Assembly: GCF_000337095.1 (NCBI RefSeq)
Contig: NZ_AOIV01000027.1
Span: 16,447-80,446, forward strand
Origin: Halogeometricum pallidum JCM 14848
Lineage (GTDB): Archaea; Halobacteriota; Halobacteria; Halobacteriales; Haloferacaceae
DNA length: 64,000 bases
Direction: 5' to 3'
The position numbers were made by a program, and so were the translations under genes. Shown here piece by piece: positions 1 through 8,820 of the stretch (positions are counted from its first letter, which is position 1; each line of letters starts with the position of its first letter). Under the pieces are notes generated by a model. That model did not search any database, was not told where the DNA came from, and was given only the letters and a program-made list of their open reading frames with translations.

Positions 1-751
1 GGATCTCTCGAAGTCCTACGGCGACGGGGAGTTCTCCCTCGACGTCGAGGGCGGTACCATCTACCACTCGGAGGTGCTCGGCATCGTCGGCCCGAACGGC
101 ATCGGGAAATCGACGCTGGCGCAGATGTTCGCGGGGTCGCTCGAACCCGACGAGGGCGAACTCGACTACCGCCTCGACATCGCCTACAAGCCGCAGTACA
201 TCGATATCGACCAGCCGATGCGCGTCGACGCGTTCCTCTCCTCTATCACCGAGGACTTCGGCACCTCCTACTGGAAGACCGAGGTGGCGAACCCGCTCCA
301 ACTCGGCCGCATCATGGAGCGCAACCTCGACGACCTCTCGGGCGGGGAGCGTCAGCGCGTCGCCATCGCGGCCTGCCTCTCCGAGGACGCCGACCTGTTC
401 GTGCTGGACGAACCGTCGGCCCACCTCGACGTGGAACAGCGAGTGCAGGCGACGACGGCCATCCGCCGCTACGCCGAGAACCACGACGCGACGGTGATGG
501 TCATCGACCACGACATCTACATGATCGACCTCCTGGCGGACCGCCTGATGGTCTTCGACGGCGAACCGTCCGTCCACGGCCACGCCGGGACGCCGCAGGA
601 GATGCGCGCCGGGATGAACGACTTTCTCTCGGACCTCGACATCACGTTCCGCCGCGACGAGCGGACCCAGCGCCCCCGCATCAACAAGCCGGGGTCGCAA
701 CTCGACAGCAAGCAGAAGCGCTCGGGCGAGTACTACTACTCCACGGAGTGA
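1..751 (+). CDS. Ribosome-recycling ATPase ABCE1/Rli1, C-terminal part
   Basis: The gene enters from before the window; the frame is open from base 2. It encodes the second nucleotide-binding domain of the archaeal/eukaryotic ABCE1 (RNase L inhibitor) family, which splits ribosomes after termination. Visible motifs are Walker A GPNGIGKST, signature LSGGERQR, Walker B LFVLDEPSAHLD and the switch histidine in VIDHD, followed by the family's basic tail with KPGSQLDSKQK. The N-terminal ferredoxin-like Fe-S domain and first ATPase domain would lie upstream. The soluble protein acts on 30S/50S subunits with aRF1 and aPelota. Identification is secure; only the missing 5' part limits it. Confidence 0.93.
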   Translation, partial: DLSKSYGDGEFSLDVEGGTIYHSEVLGIVGPNGIGKSTLAQMFAGSLEPDEGELDYRLDIAYKPQYIDIDQPMRVDAFLSSITEDFGTSYWKTEVANPLQLGRIMERNLDDLSGGERQRVAIAACLSEDADLFVLDEPSAHLDVEQRVQATTAIRRYAENHDATVMVIDHDIYMIDLLADRLMVFDGEPSVHGHAGTPQEMRAGMNDFLSDLDITFRRDERTQRPRINKPGSQLDSKQKRSGEYYYSTE

Positions 752-826
752 CGACCCGCTCGGAGTTCTTCCCCTTTCGTCGATTCGGCCTCAAACGTTA
801 ACGGTGTCGACGCTCGATATGCGTAC

Positions 827-1048
827 ATGAAACAGCAGGTACTGAAGCAGTTTCTCGGTTCGAAGAAGTCGCGTCAGCTCGGCGTCATCCTCCCGCTCGT
901 TCAGGCGGCGTTCGCGCTCCTCAAAAAGAAACCCAAGCGGGCGCTCCTCCTCGTCGGCGTCGCCCTCGTGTCGAGTCGGTCGACGAAGCTCGGCACCGTC
1001 GCGCAGGTCCTGCTCAAGGTGTTCGGCGGCCGCGGCTCGAAGGCGTAA
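827..1048 (+). CDS. Small basic membrane-associated protein of unknown function
   Basis: This 73-residue ORF begins MKQQVLKQFLG and is unusually lysine- and arginine-rich for this genome. One hydrophobic segment (about residues 45-63) follows a basic KKKPKRA stretch, suggesting a single membrane helix with a cytoplasmic basic side. A TTAAC box lies about 30 bases before the ATG, fitting a leaderless transcript. I do not recognise the family. It stands alone between the ABCE1 gene and convergent rtcA. Confidence 0.6.
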   Translation: MKQQVLKQFLGSKKSRQLGVILPLVQAAFALLKKKPKRALLLVGVALVSSRSTKLGTVAQVLLKVFGGRGSKA

Positions 1049-1090
1049 ACGGTTCGTCGGCGTCCGCTGACCCCCAGTTTTCCGAGGTGA

Positions 1091-2098
1091 CTACCGCTCC
1101 AGCGGTGCGGACGCCACCGCGCCCCCGTCCGCCTCTTCTACGTCGAGTTCGTAGCCGAACGCCCGTATCACCGCGGCGTTCGTCCGCACGTGGTCGGTGA
1201 CGCGCGGCATCCGCACCGCGCCGCCGGCGAGGGCGACCCACGGAAGCAGTTGGTCGCCGAGGTGTTCGTCAACCGCCGCGCCCGTCGCCCGCCACTCGCG
1301 GAACGCCTCGACTGCTTCCTCGGCCACCGATTCGGCGGGGACGCCCCGCTCTCCGAGGACGCCGTACCCCGCCCGCGAGTCGCCGCAGTCGGCGACGAGA
1401 GTGAGGACCGCCCCCGGCGACGCCGTCTCCGTGTACGTCGCCGCCGTCGCCGTCGGCACCGCGGTCCGGTCGTCGGCGGCCGCGGCCATCCGCTCGGCGA
1501 CCGACGCGGATTCGAGGGAGTCGGCGGCGACGGCGCGGGCGGAGAGTCCCCGCACCGGGCCGCGTTCTCGGAGGCGCAGTTCTGAGAGCGAGGACGGCCG
1601 GACGGTCAGCGAGAGCGTCCCGCCGCCGGCGGGGTAGAAGCCGCGCCGTTCGACCGCCAGGTCGGCGTCGACGCCGACGGCCCGCAGCAGGGGTATCTTC
1701 GCGTGCCGGAGGTAGTCGACCATCGGCGACCATTTCACGTCGGTGCCGCCGGTGACCCTCGCGGTCAGCGGTTCCCGGAGGGCGACGGCGAGGGGGAGAA
1801 GGGCGTCGCAGACGAGCGTCGCGCTCCCGGCCGTCCCCACGTCGACGGCGAACTCGCCGCCGGGGGCGGCGGTCGGTTCGAACGTGAACGCGTCGCCGCC
1901 CACCTCGACGTCTTCGACGGTGGCCTCCGTCGCCGCCGCCACGGCCTCGACGGCGGCGACGTGCTGGGCTTTCAGCCCGGGGTCCGGTCGCTCGGCGCGG
2001 ACGTTCTCGACGCGTATCGGCCGCCCTTCGATGGCGGCTAAGGAGAGGGCGGTCCTGACCTGCTGGCCGCCGCCCGCGCCTCCGTCGAGTTCGAGCAT
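1091..2098 (-). CDS. rtcA: RNA 3'-terminal phosphate cyclase
   Basis: At 335 residues this is a full-length RtcA, which uses ATP to convert an RNA 3'-phosphate to a 2',3'-cyclic phosphate through an adenylated histidine. The N-terminus carries the GGAGGGQQVRTALSLA motif, and the DEHLGDQL motif contains the expected nucleophilic histidine (about residue 279). Its ATG directly follows the stop of the universal stress gene (TAG-ATG), so the two are almost certainly co-transcribed and translationally coupled. No rtcB is present in the window. Confidence 0.93.
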   Translation of the reverse strand: MLELDGGAGGGQQVRTALSLAAIEGRPIRVENVRAERPDPGLKAQHVAAVEAVAAATEATVEDVEVGGDAFTFEPTAAPGGEFAVDVGTAGSATLVCDALLPLAVALREPLTARVTGGTDVKWSPMVDYLRHAKIPLLRAVGVDADLAVERRGFYPAGGGTLSLTVRPSSLSELRLRERGPVRGLSARAVAADSLESASVAERMAAAADDRTAVPTATAATYTETASPGAVLTLVADCGDSRAGYGVLGERGVPAESVAEEAVEAFREWRATGAAVDEHLGDQLLPWVALAGGAVRMPRVTDHVRTNAAVIRAFGYELDVEEADGGAVASAPLER

Positions 2099-2524
2099 CT
2101 AGCGGACCACGGTCACCGGGACGGCGGCGTTCGCGACGAGGCGCTTGGCGACGCTCCCGACCATCCCCTCGACGCGGTCGGAGAGGCCGCGGTGACCGAC
2201 GACGATGCCGTCGACACCGTTCTCGGCCGCGTACGCCGTAATGGTCTCGACGGCGTCGCCGTACAGCAGGACCGCCTCGGCGTCGACGCCGTTCTCGGCG
2301 GCGCGTCCGGTCGCGTCGGCAACGATTCGTTCGCCGCGCGCCTCGGCGTCGTCCGGGTCCTCCGTGTAGAGGCTGTCGTCGCCGTCGGCGTTCGGTTCGA
2401 CGGCGTTCGGTTCGACGGCGTAGGCAACCGTAAGCGACGCGTCTAGGGCCGCCGAGAGCATCAGCGCGTGGTCGAGTGCTCCGTCGCTCGGTTCGGATCC
2501 GTCGACTGCGACGAGGTAGTGCAT
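2099..2524 (-). CDS. Universal stress protein, UspA family
   Basis: This 141-residue single-domain Usp has the N-terminal VAVDGSEPSDGALDHAL strand-helix and the C-terminal nucleotide-binding signature GHRG-x9-GSVAKRL. It probably binds ATP or AMP and acts in stress adaptation; the partner is unknown. It is the first gene of a two-gene unit with rtcA. The loop after the first strand contains a perfect 15-base tandem duplication (2386-2415) that repeats the residues AVEPN, a recent slippage-type change. Confidence 0.9.
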   Translation of the reverse strand: MHYLVAVDGSEPSDGALDHALMLSAALDASLTVAYAVEPNAVEPNADGDDSLYTEDPDDAEARGERIVADATGRAAENGVDAEAVLLYGDAVETITAYAAENGVDGIVVGHRGLSDRVEGMVGSVAKRLVANAAVPVTVVR

Positions 2525-2633
2525 TTTTTCACCGCCCTTACTACGCCGCGGACGCGGTTAGCTGTAGCTGTGACGTTCGGACGGGCCCGGAGGGATTCGA
2601 CCCGGCGACGTCGCGTCTGTGGGTCGGGAGTCC

Positions 2634-3155
2634 TCAGTGGACCAACCGACTGCAGGTGCCGCAGAGGTTCTCCTCTTTGACGTCCACCTCGCGGACCGTG
2701 GGTGAGAAGGACATGACGCATTTGGAGTTATCGCAGTGCTCTAATCCGAGCGTGTGACCGATTTCGTGGACGACCTCCTTGCGGACGCGGTCGGCGAACA
2801 CCTCCGATTGGGGTTTGGTCGTAATTCCGCCGTCAGAAGAGGTCTGGAGGCGGTACGTCGAGATGACGGAGCCGTTGCCGTTGAGGTAGGCGAGGCCGAA
2901 GACGTAGTTCCGCCGCCGGTAGTAGAGGTCTTGGGCGGTGATGCCGATGTTCTTCTCGCCGCTGCCGACTCGACTCGCGAGCTCGATGAACTGCTCGGCA
3001 CGGTACTGGTTGCGCCCGCGGTCGAACGCACCTTCGGGGATCGACTGCTCGTTGTGAACCGTGACGTCGCAGTCGTAGACGCCGCGGAGGGCCGCAGATG
3101 CCTCGCGCTTGACCTGCGCGGGAAGGTCCCCGATGGGCACGATGTCGACAAGCAT
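2634..3155 (-). CDS. amzA: Archaemetzincin, zinc metallopeptidase
   Basis: The 173-residue protein has the full archaemetzincin signature near the C-terminus: HEIGHTLGLEH (first His about residue 130), then C-x4-C-x-M and a closing CGTC. The histidines bind the catalytic zinc, the glutamate is the general base and the four cysteines form a second structural zinc site. The frame stays open upstream to 3662, but homology begins at MLVDIVPIGD and the upstream part overlaps the divergent UPF0146 gene, so ATG at 3155 is chosen. It is a predicted cytosolic aminopeptidase of unknown substrate. Confidence 0.92.
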   Translation of the reverse strand: MLVDIVPIGDLPAQVKREASAALRGVYDCDVTVHNEQSIPEGAFDRGRNQYRAEQFIELASRVGSGEKNIGITAQDLYYRRRNYVFGLAYLNGNGSVISTYRLQTSSDGGITTKPQSEVFADRVRKEVVHEIGHTLGLEHCDNSKCVMSFSPTVREVDVKEENLCGTCSRLVH

Positions 3156-3194
3156 GAAAGTTGTTAAGCGGGGCGGTGCCATAAATATCCCGCC

Positions 3195-3668
3195 GTGGAA
3201 TCCGAAATTACGGCGGCTCTCGCTTCGCGTCTCGGACGTTACAAGGCGCTGACAGAGGTCGGCGTGGGTCGACGTCCGGCCGTCGCACTCGCCCTCCGAC
3301 GCGCCGGGCGGGACGTGACGGTCACGGACGTGCGCGCCGTCGACGTCCCGCCGAACCTCCGCTTCGTCGAGGACGACGTGGTGGCCGCGAGCGAACGCGC
3401 CGACCCGGGCGATGCCTACCGCGTCGACGCCGTCTACGCGCTGAACCTCCCCGAAGAACTCCACCGTCCCGCCCGCGACGTGGCCGCCGCCGTCGGCGCT
3501 GACTTCCTCTTCACGACGCTCGGGTTCGACTCCCCGACGGTCCCCTGCGAGACGGAGACGCTGGCCGGCGGAGCGGAGACGCTGTACGTCGTCGAGGAGA
3601 CGGGCGAGTCGGACGGTCCGGACGAGCGTCGCGGCCCTCGGAGCCGTCGCTCCGAAGGACAACGCTAA
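3195..3668 (+). CDS. UPF0146 family protein
   Basis: This 157-residue protein begins [16 protein letters not shown] with the conserved [17 protein letters not shown] and VTVTDVRA segments. It resembles the first half of a Rossmann methyltransferase fold, with a glycine-rich turn then an acidic strand end, but is too short for a full methyltransferase. Function is unknown. It starts 39 bases from the divergent archaemetzincin gene, so the two share a promoter region, and it runs closely into the downstream HAD gene. The last 25 residues are low-complexity and charged. Confidence 0.85.
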   Translation: MESEITAALASRLGRYKALTEVGVGRRPAVALALRRAGRDVTVTDVRAVDVPPNLRFVEDDVVAASERADPGDAYRVDAVYALNLPEELHRPARDVAAAVGADFLFTTLGFDSPTVPCETETLAGGAETLYVVEETGESDGPDERRGPRSRRSEGQR

Positions 3669-3693
3669 CGGTGCCGTGCCGCCGTCTCCCGGT

Positions 3694-4566
3694 ATGCACG
3701 CAGACGCAGTCGTCCTCGACGTGGACGGCGTCCTCGTCGACGTGGCCGACTCCTACCGGCGCGCCGTCCTAGAGTCCGTCGCGCGCCTGTACGACCGAAC
3801 CGTCGACCGCTCGGCGATTCAGCGCTTCAAGGACGCCGGCGGCTTCAACAACGACTGGGAACTGACGTACGCCGCCGCGCTGTACGTCCTCGCGGACGAC
3901 CGCGAACCGCTCGACATCGCCGAGTTCACCGACCGCATCCACGAACGCGGCGGCGGCCTCTCGGCGGCCGAAGCCGTCGCCGAAGCCCACCTCGAACCTC
4001 AGAACCACGACGCCGTTCGCGAGGCGTGGGACCCCGAGGGTCTCCGCGCCGTCTTCCAGGCGCTCTACCTCGGCGCCGACCTGTTCCGGGAACTGGAGGG
4101 CGGGGACCCGCCGTTCGAGGCGCCGGGCTACATCCACGACGAACCCGTCTTAGTGACCGGAGAGACGCTGGATTACCTCACCTCCCGCCACCGCGTCGGC
4201 GTCCTCACGGGTCGCCCCGCCGCCGAGGCGGACATCGCCCTCTCGCGGGCGCACCTCGCCGTCCCCGAGGACCACCGGTTCACGATGGACGACTGGGAGG
4301 AGGGGAAACCCCACCCCCGCGCGCTCACGACGCTCGCGGAGCGTCTGAACGCCGACTCCGTCGCCTTCGTCGGCGACACCCTCGACGACGTGCGGACGGC
4401 CGTCAACGCGGCCGACGCGGACCCCTCCCGAACCTATCGGGGAATCGGCGTCCTCACCGGCGGTCTGACGGGCGAGGCGGGCCGCGAGAAGTTCGAGTCG
4501 GTCGGTGCGTCTGCCGTCCTCGACTCGGTGAACGACCTGCCCGAACTCCTGTCGGACGACAGATAG
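3694..4566 (+). CDS. HAD-superfamily hydrolase (TIGR01548-type)
   Basis: The ATG at 3694 gives [14 protein letters not shown], placing the nucleophile Asp9 and acid/base Asp11 of the DxD motif at the N-terminus. Later HAD motifs are visible as VLTGRP (motif II Thr), EEGKPHP (motif III Lys) and [11 protein letters not shown] (motif IV aspartates). A helical cap lies between motifs I and II, as in subfamily IA. The length of 290 residues fits the haloarchaeal/cyanobacterial TIGR01548 group, whose substrate is unknown. An in-frame GTG at 3676 is disfavoured because it puts residues before the DxD strand. Confidence 0.88.
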   Translation: MHADAVVLDVDGVLVDVADSYRRAVLESVARLYDRTVDRSAIQRFKDAGGFNNDWELTYAAALYVLADDREPLDIAEFTDRIHERGGGLSAAEAVAEAHLEPQNHDAVREAWDPEGLRAVFQALYLGADLFRELEGGDPPFEAPGYIHDEPVLVTGETLDYLTSRHRVGVLTGRPAAEADIALSRAHLAVPEDHRFTMDDWEEGKPHPRALTTLAERLNADSVAFVGDTLDDVRTAVNAADADPSRTYRGIGVLTGGLTGEAGREKFESVGASAVLDSVNDLPELLSDDR

Positions 4567-4597
4567 GTTTAGGTCGGCGGCGCTCCCCCTCCGCGCC

Positions 4598-4783
4598 GTG
4601 GACGCCCTCCGAATCGAACGGCTGGTCTGGTCCGCCGCTCTCGGCCTCCGCGCGACGCTCGATTCTGTCGGTGTCGGCAAACCCCTCGGGAACCTCGTCC
4701 TCGCGTGCGGACTCGTCGTCGCCAATCGAGTGACGAAACGGACGTTCCTCGGCCGCCGGAACGCCGGCGGTCGCCCTCCGTGA
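4598..4783 (+). CDS. Short paralogue or remnant of the downstream membrane protein
   Basis: This 61-residue GTG-start ORF begins MDALRIERLVW, nearly identical to MDAIRIERVVW of the next gene, then diverges and is half as long. It has one possible membrane segment (LGNLVLACGLVVAN). The promoter is duplicated too: TTAGGTCG lies exactly 29 bases before the start codon in both copies. Either this is a functional short paralogue or the 5' part of a duplicated gene whose remainder decayed. No function can be assigned. Confidence 0.5.
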   Translation: MDALRIERLVWSAALGLRATLDSVGVGKPLGNLVLACGLVVANRVTKRTFLGRRNAGGRPP

Positions 4784-4848
4784 ACGACTCCCCCGAAGCC
4801 CGTCGGCCGAGGAACACGCTTAGGTCGCCGGCACGCCGAGTTCCGAAC

Positions 4849-5232
4849 ATGGATGCCATCCGAATCGAACGAGTCGTCTGGTCCGTCCTGTTCGGCGCGT
4901 TCGTCGGCACCACGGTCGCCCTCCTCTTCGCGCCGGACCCCACCGGCCTCGTCGCGTTCGCCCTCGCGGCCGTCGTCTTCGCCGTCGCGGGCGCCCTCGC
5001 GTTCCGCGTGTTCGAGTTCGCCGAGTCGCCGACGGCCGAGGCGGGCGATATGAGCGTCCGGTTCGCGGCGTTCCTCCTCGTCGCGTCCGCGCTCCAGTTC
5101 GGCCTCGCCGCCGTCGGCGTCGACGGACTGGTCGGTCGGATCGCCGGATTCGCTGGAGGATGGTTGGCGGCCGACTACGCGTCGACGCGTCTGAACCCCC
5201 GTCGGTGGGGTAGCGGAGGTGTCTCCCAGTGA
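4849..5232 (+). CDS. Haloarchaeal membrane protein of unknown function
   Basis: The ATG at 4849 gives 127 residues with about four hydrophobic segments (VLFGAFVGTTVALLFA; AFALAAVVFAVAGALAF; FAAFLLVASALQFGLAAVG; IAGFAGGWLAADYA). The start is chosen because TTAGGTCG sits 29 bases upstream, as in the shortened copy at 4598. The stop overlaps the next start (GTGA), implying translational coupling to the 63-residue membrane protein. I know no function; the pair may form a small membrane complex. Confidence 0.7.
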   Translation: MDAIRIERVVWSVLFGAFVGTTVALLFAPDPTGLVAFALAAVVFAVAGALAFRVFEFAESPTAEAGDMSVRFAAFLLVASALQFGLAAVGVDGLVGRIAGFAGGWLAADYASTRLNPRRWGSGGVSQ

Positions 5233-5420
5233 GAGACACCCTCCGACACCTCTCGCGGTTCCTCGTCGTGATGATACTCGTCGACTTCCTGGGTCTCGGC
5301 CTCTGGGTCATCCTGCCGGCGTCGGCTGGGTTCAGACAGTACGTCCTGCTCGGGACGCTCGTCGTCGCGCCCCTCGTCGCCTTTCTTCTCACCTACGGGT
5401 CGGAGTTCGAGGGCGCGTGA
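5229..5420 (+). CDS. Small two-helix membrane protein
   Basis: This 63-residue protein has two hydrophobic helices (VVMILVDFLGLGLWVILPA and YVLLGTLVVAPLVAFLLTYG) separated by a short turn. Its GTG start overlaps the preceding stop by four bases (GTGA), so it is probably translated only together with the 127-residue membrane protein. The family is not recognised. Confidence 0.7.
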   Translation: MRDTLRHLSRFLVVMILVDFLGLGLWVILPASAGFRQYVLLGTLVVAPLVAFLLTYGSEFEGA

Positions 5421-5501
5421 CCGTCCGCGGACGCGGCGGCGACCGCGGCAGGTGCTCCCGGTCACGCAACGCTTTACCACCCGCCGTCCGCACGCGGTAG
5501 C

Positions 5502-6170
5502 ATGCGAATCGCACTCCTCGGTGGGACCGGCGAAATCGGCGAGGGACTCGCCCTGCGCTGGGCCTACCACACCAACCACGACGTCGTCATCGGGTCGCGT
5601 GACCCCGAGAAAGCCCGCGAGAAAGCCGACGAGTACGAGACCGAACTCGCGAGTCGCGGCCGCGAGGTGAAGGTCAACGGCTTTACCAACGAGATGGCGG
5701 CCGACCGCGCCCGCGTCGTCGTCCTCGCGGTGCCGCCGTACCACGTCGCCGACACCATCGACGCCGTCGCCGACGGACTCGACGACGACGACATCCTCGT
5801 CACGCCCGCCGCCGGCATCAAGCGCGAGGACGACGGTTTCCACTATCACCCGCCGAAGGCCGGCAGCGTCACGCAGTTGGTCGACGACGCCGCCCCCGAG
5901 AACGTCCCCGTGGTCGGCGCGTTCCACAACCTCGCGGCGGGTCGCCTCGCGGACCTCGACGCCGAGTTGGACATCGACACGCTCCTGGTCGCCGACGACT
6001 ACGACGCCAAGGACATCGTGGCGCGACTCGCGGAGGACATCGACGGCCTCCGCGCCCTCGACGCCGGCGGCGTCGCCAACGCCGCGGAGGTGGAGTCGGT
6101 GACGCCGCTTCTCATCAACGTCGCGCAGAACAACGAGGGGATGCACGACCTGGGCGTGCAGTTCCGCTGA
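5502..6170 (+). CDS. npdG: Coenzyme F420:NADP oxidoreductase
   Basis: The protein (222 residues) has the N-terminal dinucleotide motif LLGGTGEIGEGLALR followed by IGSRDPEKA, typical of F420-dependent NADP reductases, which transfer hydride between F420H2 and NADP+. LAVPPYHV and VGAFHNLAA match the second half of the fold and the F420 pocket. In haloarchaea the enzyme links the F420 pool to NADPH. It is soluble and full-length and is monocistronic here; the MFS gene downstream is convergent. Confidence 0.9.
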   Translation: MRIALLGGTGEIGEGLALRWAYHTNHDVVIGSRDPEKAREKADEYETELASRGREVKVNGFTNEMAADRARVVVLAVPPYHVADTIDAVADGLDDDDILVTPAAGIKREDDGFHYHPPKAGSVTQLVDDAAPENVPVVGAFHNLAAGRLADLDAELDIDTLLVADDYDAKDIVARLAEDIDGLRALDAGGVANAAEVESVTPLLINVAQNNEGMHDLGVQFR

Positions 6171-6191
6171 GCCCCCTCCCGCGCCCGATTC

Positions 6192-7445
6192 TCACGACAG
6201 TTCCGAGCGCGGCGCCGTCGCCGCCTCGCCGTACAGCGTCCGAGCGACGAGCATCCCGACGACGACGACGAGGGCGACGCAGCCGAGATACTCGACGCGG
6301 AAGCCGACGAACTCGACCAACGGGACGGCCACGAGGGGACCGAGCGTCGACCCCGCGTCGCCGAAGACGTTGTAGACGCCGCCGAGTTTCCCCACGTCGT
6401 CCGAGGGGCTCAGGTCGCCGAGGTAGGCCAACAGCGGCGGGTTCGACCCGCCGACGCCGACTCCGATGAGGCCGACGCCCGCGAGCGTCGAGGGGAGCGT
6501 CGGCACGAGGGCCAACAGCGCGTAGCCGGCCGCGAGGACGCCGAGCGCGGGGAGCGTCAGCGCCGCGCGGTTCGACAGCCGGTCGGAGTACCGGCCGACG
6601 AGGAGCGTCGTGATGCTGGAGGCGACGACGCCGACGGCCATCACGACGCCGCTGACGCCGGTTTCGGAGAGCACGCCGATGGTGATGTCGTTCGCCTGCG
6701 CGTACAGCACGGCCGTCGAGAGGAGGACGCCGGCGAACAGGAAGCGCACGGTGAAGTTGACCGCGCCGACGGTGAAGATGCGCACGTCCGAGCGCACGAG
6801 TCGCGGGACGTCGCGCAGCGAACTCGACGCGCCGACGTCGGTGTGCACGTCCGGCAGGACGGAGATGGCGACGAGGGCGGCGAACAGGCCCGCACAACCG
6901 GCGACGACGAACGCGGCCTCGTAGCCGAACGCGTCGGTGACGAGGCCGCCGACGACGAGTCCGGCGGGGAATCCGAGGCTCTGCCCGCCGCGCATGTACC
7001 CGACCCACTTCCCGCGGTTGCCCGCCGTCGTGACGTGCGTGATGGTGCTGAACGCGCCAACGAACACGAACGCCGACCCGACGCCCCAGCAGGCGCGCGC
7101 GAGCAGGAAGACGGTGGCGCTGTCGAGGGGAATCGGTCCGGGGTCGAGTCCGAGAACGTAGCCGAACGGCGACAGCCCCTGGACGAGAAAGCCGGCTATC
7201 ATCGGTCGTCGCGTCCCCATCGTGTCCAGCACCTGCCCGGCGGGCGTGTTCATCACCAGCCTGGTGAACCGGTTCGTCGAGAGGATGAGTCCGACCATGA
7301 AAGGGGAGATGCCGATGAGGGGGCCGAGCGTGGGGAGCGTCGGGAAGGCGACGCCGGCGCCGACGCCGCCGAAGAAGACGCCGGCGATGAGGCTCCCGGC
7401 GACGAACTCGACGGACGGGTCGTCGCCGCCGAACAGACGGCTCAC
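6192..7445 (-). CDS. MFS transporter
   Basis: At 417 residues with about 12 hydrophobic segments this is a standard major facilitator. Between helices 2 and 3 it has the family loop in the form GQVLDTMGTRRP, and a matching VGRYSDRLSNR loop in the second half marks the internal repeat. The substrate cannot be read from sequence; a drug or metabolite exporter is typical. GTG at 7445 is the start used. It is followed convergently by npdG and has no obvious co-transcribed partner. Confidence 0.85.
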   Translation of the reverse strand: MSRLFGGDDPSVEFVAGSLIAGVFFGGVGAGVAFPTLPTLGPLIGISPFMVGLILSTNRFTRLVMNTPAGQVLDTMGTRRPMIAGFLVQGLSPFGYVLGLDPGPIPLDSATVFLLARACWGVGSAFVFVGAFSTITHVTTAGNRGKWVGYMRGGQSLGFPAGLVVGGLVTDAFGYEAAFVVAGCAGLFAALVAISVLPDVHTDVGASSSLRDVPRLVRSDVRIFTVGAVNFTVRFLFAGVLLSTAVLYAQANDITIGVLSETGVSGVVMAVGVVASSITTLLVGRYSDRLSNRAALTLPALGVLAAGYALLALVPTLPSTLAGVGLIGVGVGGSNPPLLAYLGDLSPSDDVGKLGGVYNVFGDAGSTLGPLVAVPLVEFVGFRVEYLGCVALVVVVGMLVARTLYGEAATAPRSELS

Positions 7446-7601
7446 GCGGTGGAACCCCCGTCGGCGCGCCTCGCTCGGGGAGAGAGGACGGATGCGGATT
7501 GCGGGACGCTCATTCGGATGGATACGCTATCGTGAGCGCACGCTCTTTGCGCTTTGCAAACGGACGTTTCCGGCCGGGAGTCACGGCGGCTCCCGTCCCG
7601 C

Positions 7602-7904
7602 TCAGAACCGATCGCGCAGTTCCGTTCGTAAGTCCTCCAGCGAGGCGCCCTTCATCGACAGCAGGACGAGGAGGTGATAGACGAGGTCCGCGCTCTCGGC
7701 CAGCAGTTCCTCTCGGTCGTCGTCCTTGGCCGCCAGAATCGCCTCGGTCGCCTCCTCGCCTATCTTCTCTAAGACGTAGTTCTCGCCCTTCTCGTGGGTG
7801 AAAAGCGCCGTCGTGTAGGAGTCCTCGGGCAACTCCGCCTTCCGCGATTCGATGGTCGAGAACAGTTCGTCGAGCACCTCGTCGGCGGGCGTGTCGGCGT
7901 CCAT
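7602..7904 (-). CDS. hisE: Phosphoribosyl-ATP pyrophosphatase
   Basis: This 100-residue single-domain HisE catalyses the second step of histidine biosynthesis, removing pyrophosphate from phosphoribosyl-ATP. The MazG-like metal site is visible in ENYVLEKIGEEATEAILAAK and the following ESADLVYHLLVLL helix. Unlike many bacteria it is not fused to HisI. Another histidine gene, hisH, lies about 5 kb away, so the pathway is dispersed. It follows pdxT on the same strand with a 90-base gap. Confidence 0.93.
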   Translation of the reverse strand: MDADTPADEVLDELFSTIESRKAELPEDSYTTALFTHEKGENYVLEKIGEEATEAILAAKDDDREELLAESADLVYHLLVLLSMKGASLEDLRTELRDRF

Positions 7905-7994
7905 GTTAGCAGGTGCGCGGAGACGCGGAAAAACACGTCCGGTTCCGGTCGCGGGTGACGGTCGGAGGCTTCCGAGCGCTTCGGCGCGTCCGAC

Positions 7995-8597
7995 TCAGTC
8001 GGCGGCGTCGGCTTCCACGCGGTCGAAGAACGCCAGGTCGTGCAGTCGGCTGTCGGTGGTCAACTCGGGGTGAAAGGAGGTGCCGACGACGGGGCCCTGC
8101 CGGACGGCGACGGGCGTCCCCTCCCACTCGGCCAGCACCTCGACGCCCTCGCCCACCTCGTCGATGAGGGGGGCGCGGATGAACACCGCCGGGAACGGTT
8201 CGTCCATCCCGGCGACGTCGAGGGGGGCCTCGAAACTGTCCACCTGCCGGCCGAACGCGTTGCGGTCGACGGTGACGTCGAGCAGATCCAGCGTCTCCAC
8301 ACGCTCGTCCTTCGCGTCCACGGACGCCACGATGAGACCGGCGCACGTCGCCAGCACGGGTTTTCCGGCGGCGGCGTGCGCGCGTATCTCCTCGTCGATT
8401 CCCTCCCGTCGGAGGAGACGCGAGATGGCCGTCGACTCGCCGCCGGGGACCAACAGCACGTCGCAGTCGGGGACGTGTCCCGACTGGCGAATCTCGACTA
8501 CCTCGACTTCCTCGCCGTGGGCGGCTGCGGCGCGGCGGATGGCCTCGGCGTGTTCGGACACGTCGCCCTGGACGGCGACGACGCCTGCGTGTAGCAT
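7995..8597 (-). CDS. pdxT: Pyridoxal 5'-phosphate synthase glutaminase subunit
   Basis: PdxT (200 residues) is the glutaminase that hands ammonia to PdxS for vitamin B6 synthesis. The family's GGEST loop, the nucleophile cysteine in LATCAGLIVA and the His/Glu pair in SFHPEL are all present. PdxS is not in this window. The gene lies between Sec61-beta and hisE on the same strand. Confidence 0.95.
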   Translation of the reverse strand: MLHAGVVAVQGDVSEHAEAIRRAAAAHGEEVEVVEIRQSGHVPDCDVLLVPGGESTAISRLLRREGIDEEIRAHAAAGKPVLATCAGLIVASVDAKDERVETLDLLDVTVDRNAFGRQVDSFEAPLDVAGMDEPFPAVFIRAPLIDEVGEGVEVLAEWEGTPVAVRQGPVVGTSFHPELTTDSRLHDLAFFDRVEADAAD

Positions 8598-8655
8598 ACG
8601 TACCCGTCGGTGGGCCGGGGTGAAAAACCGAGCGTTCGGAGGGCCCTTCGCGGCC

Positions 8656-8820
8656 TCAGAAGGCGACGGAGTTCAGGACGATGACGAGGACGCCGAAGAG
8701 GAGGCCGAAGGCGACGACGGTCTTGGGGTCGATGCGGATGGCGTTGCGGTCCTCCGCGTCGAAGTACCGAACGAGACCCGCACTAGACATCAAGCCGCCG
8801 CTGTTCTGTCCGCTGCTCAT
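8656..8820 (-). CDS. secG: Preprotein translocase subunit Sec61-beta
   Basis: This 54-residue protein begins [21 protein letters not shown] and ends with one membrane helix (about residues 35-52) preceded by the family's RIDPKTV. That is the full architecture of archaeal Sec61-beta, the small tail-anchored subunit of the SecYE channel. It lies just upstream of pdxT on the same strand. Confidence 0.92.
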   Translation of the reverse strand: MSSGQNSGGLMSSAGLVRYFDAEDRNAIRIDPKTVVAFGLLFGVLVIVLNSVAF

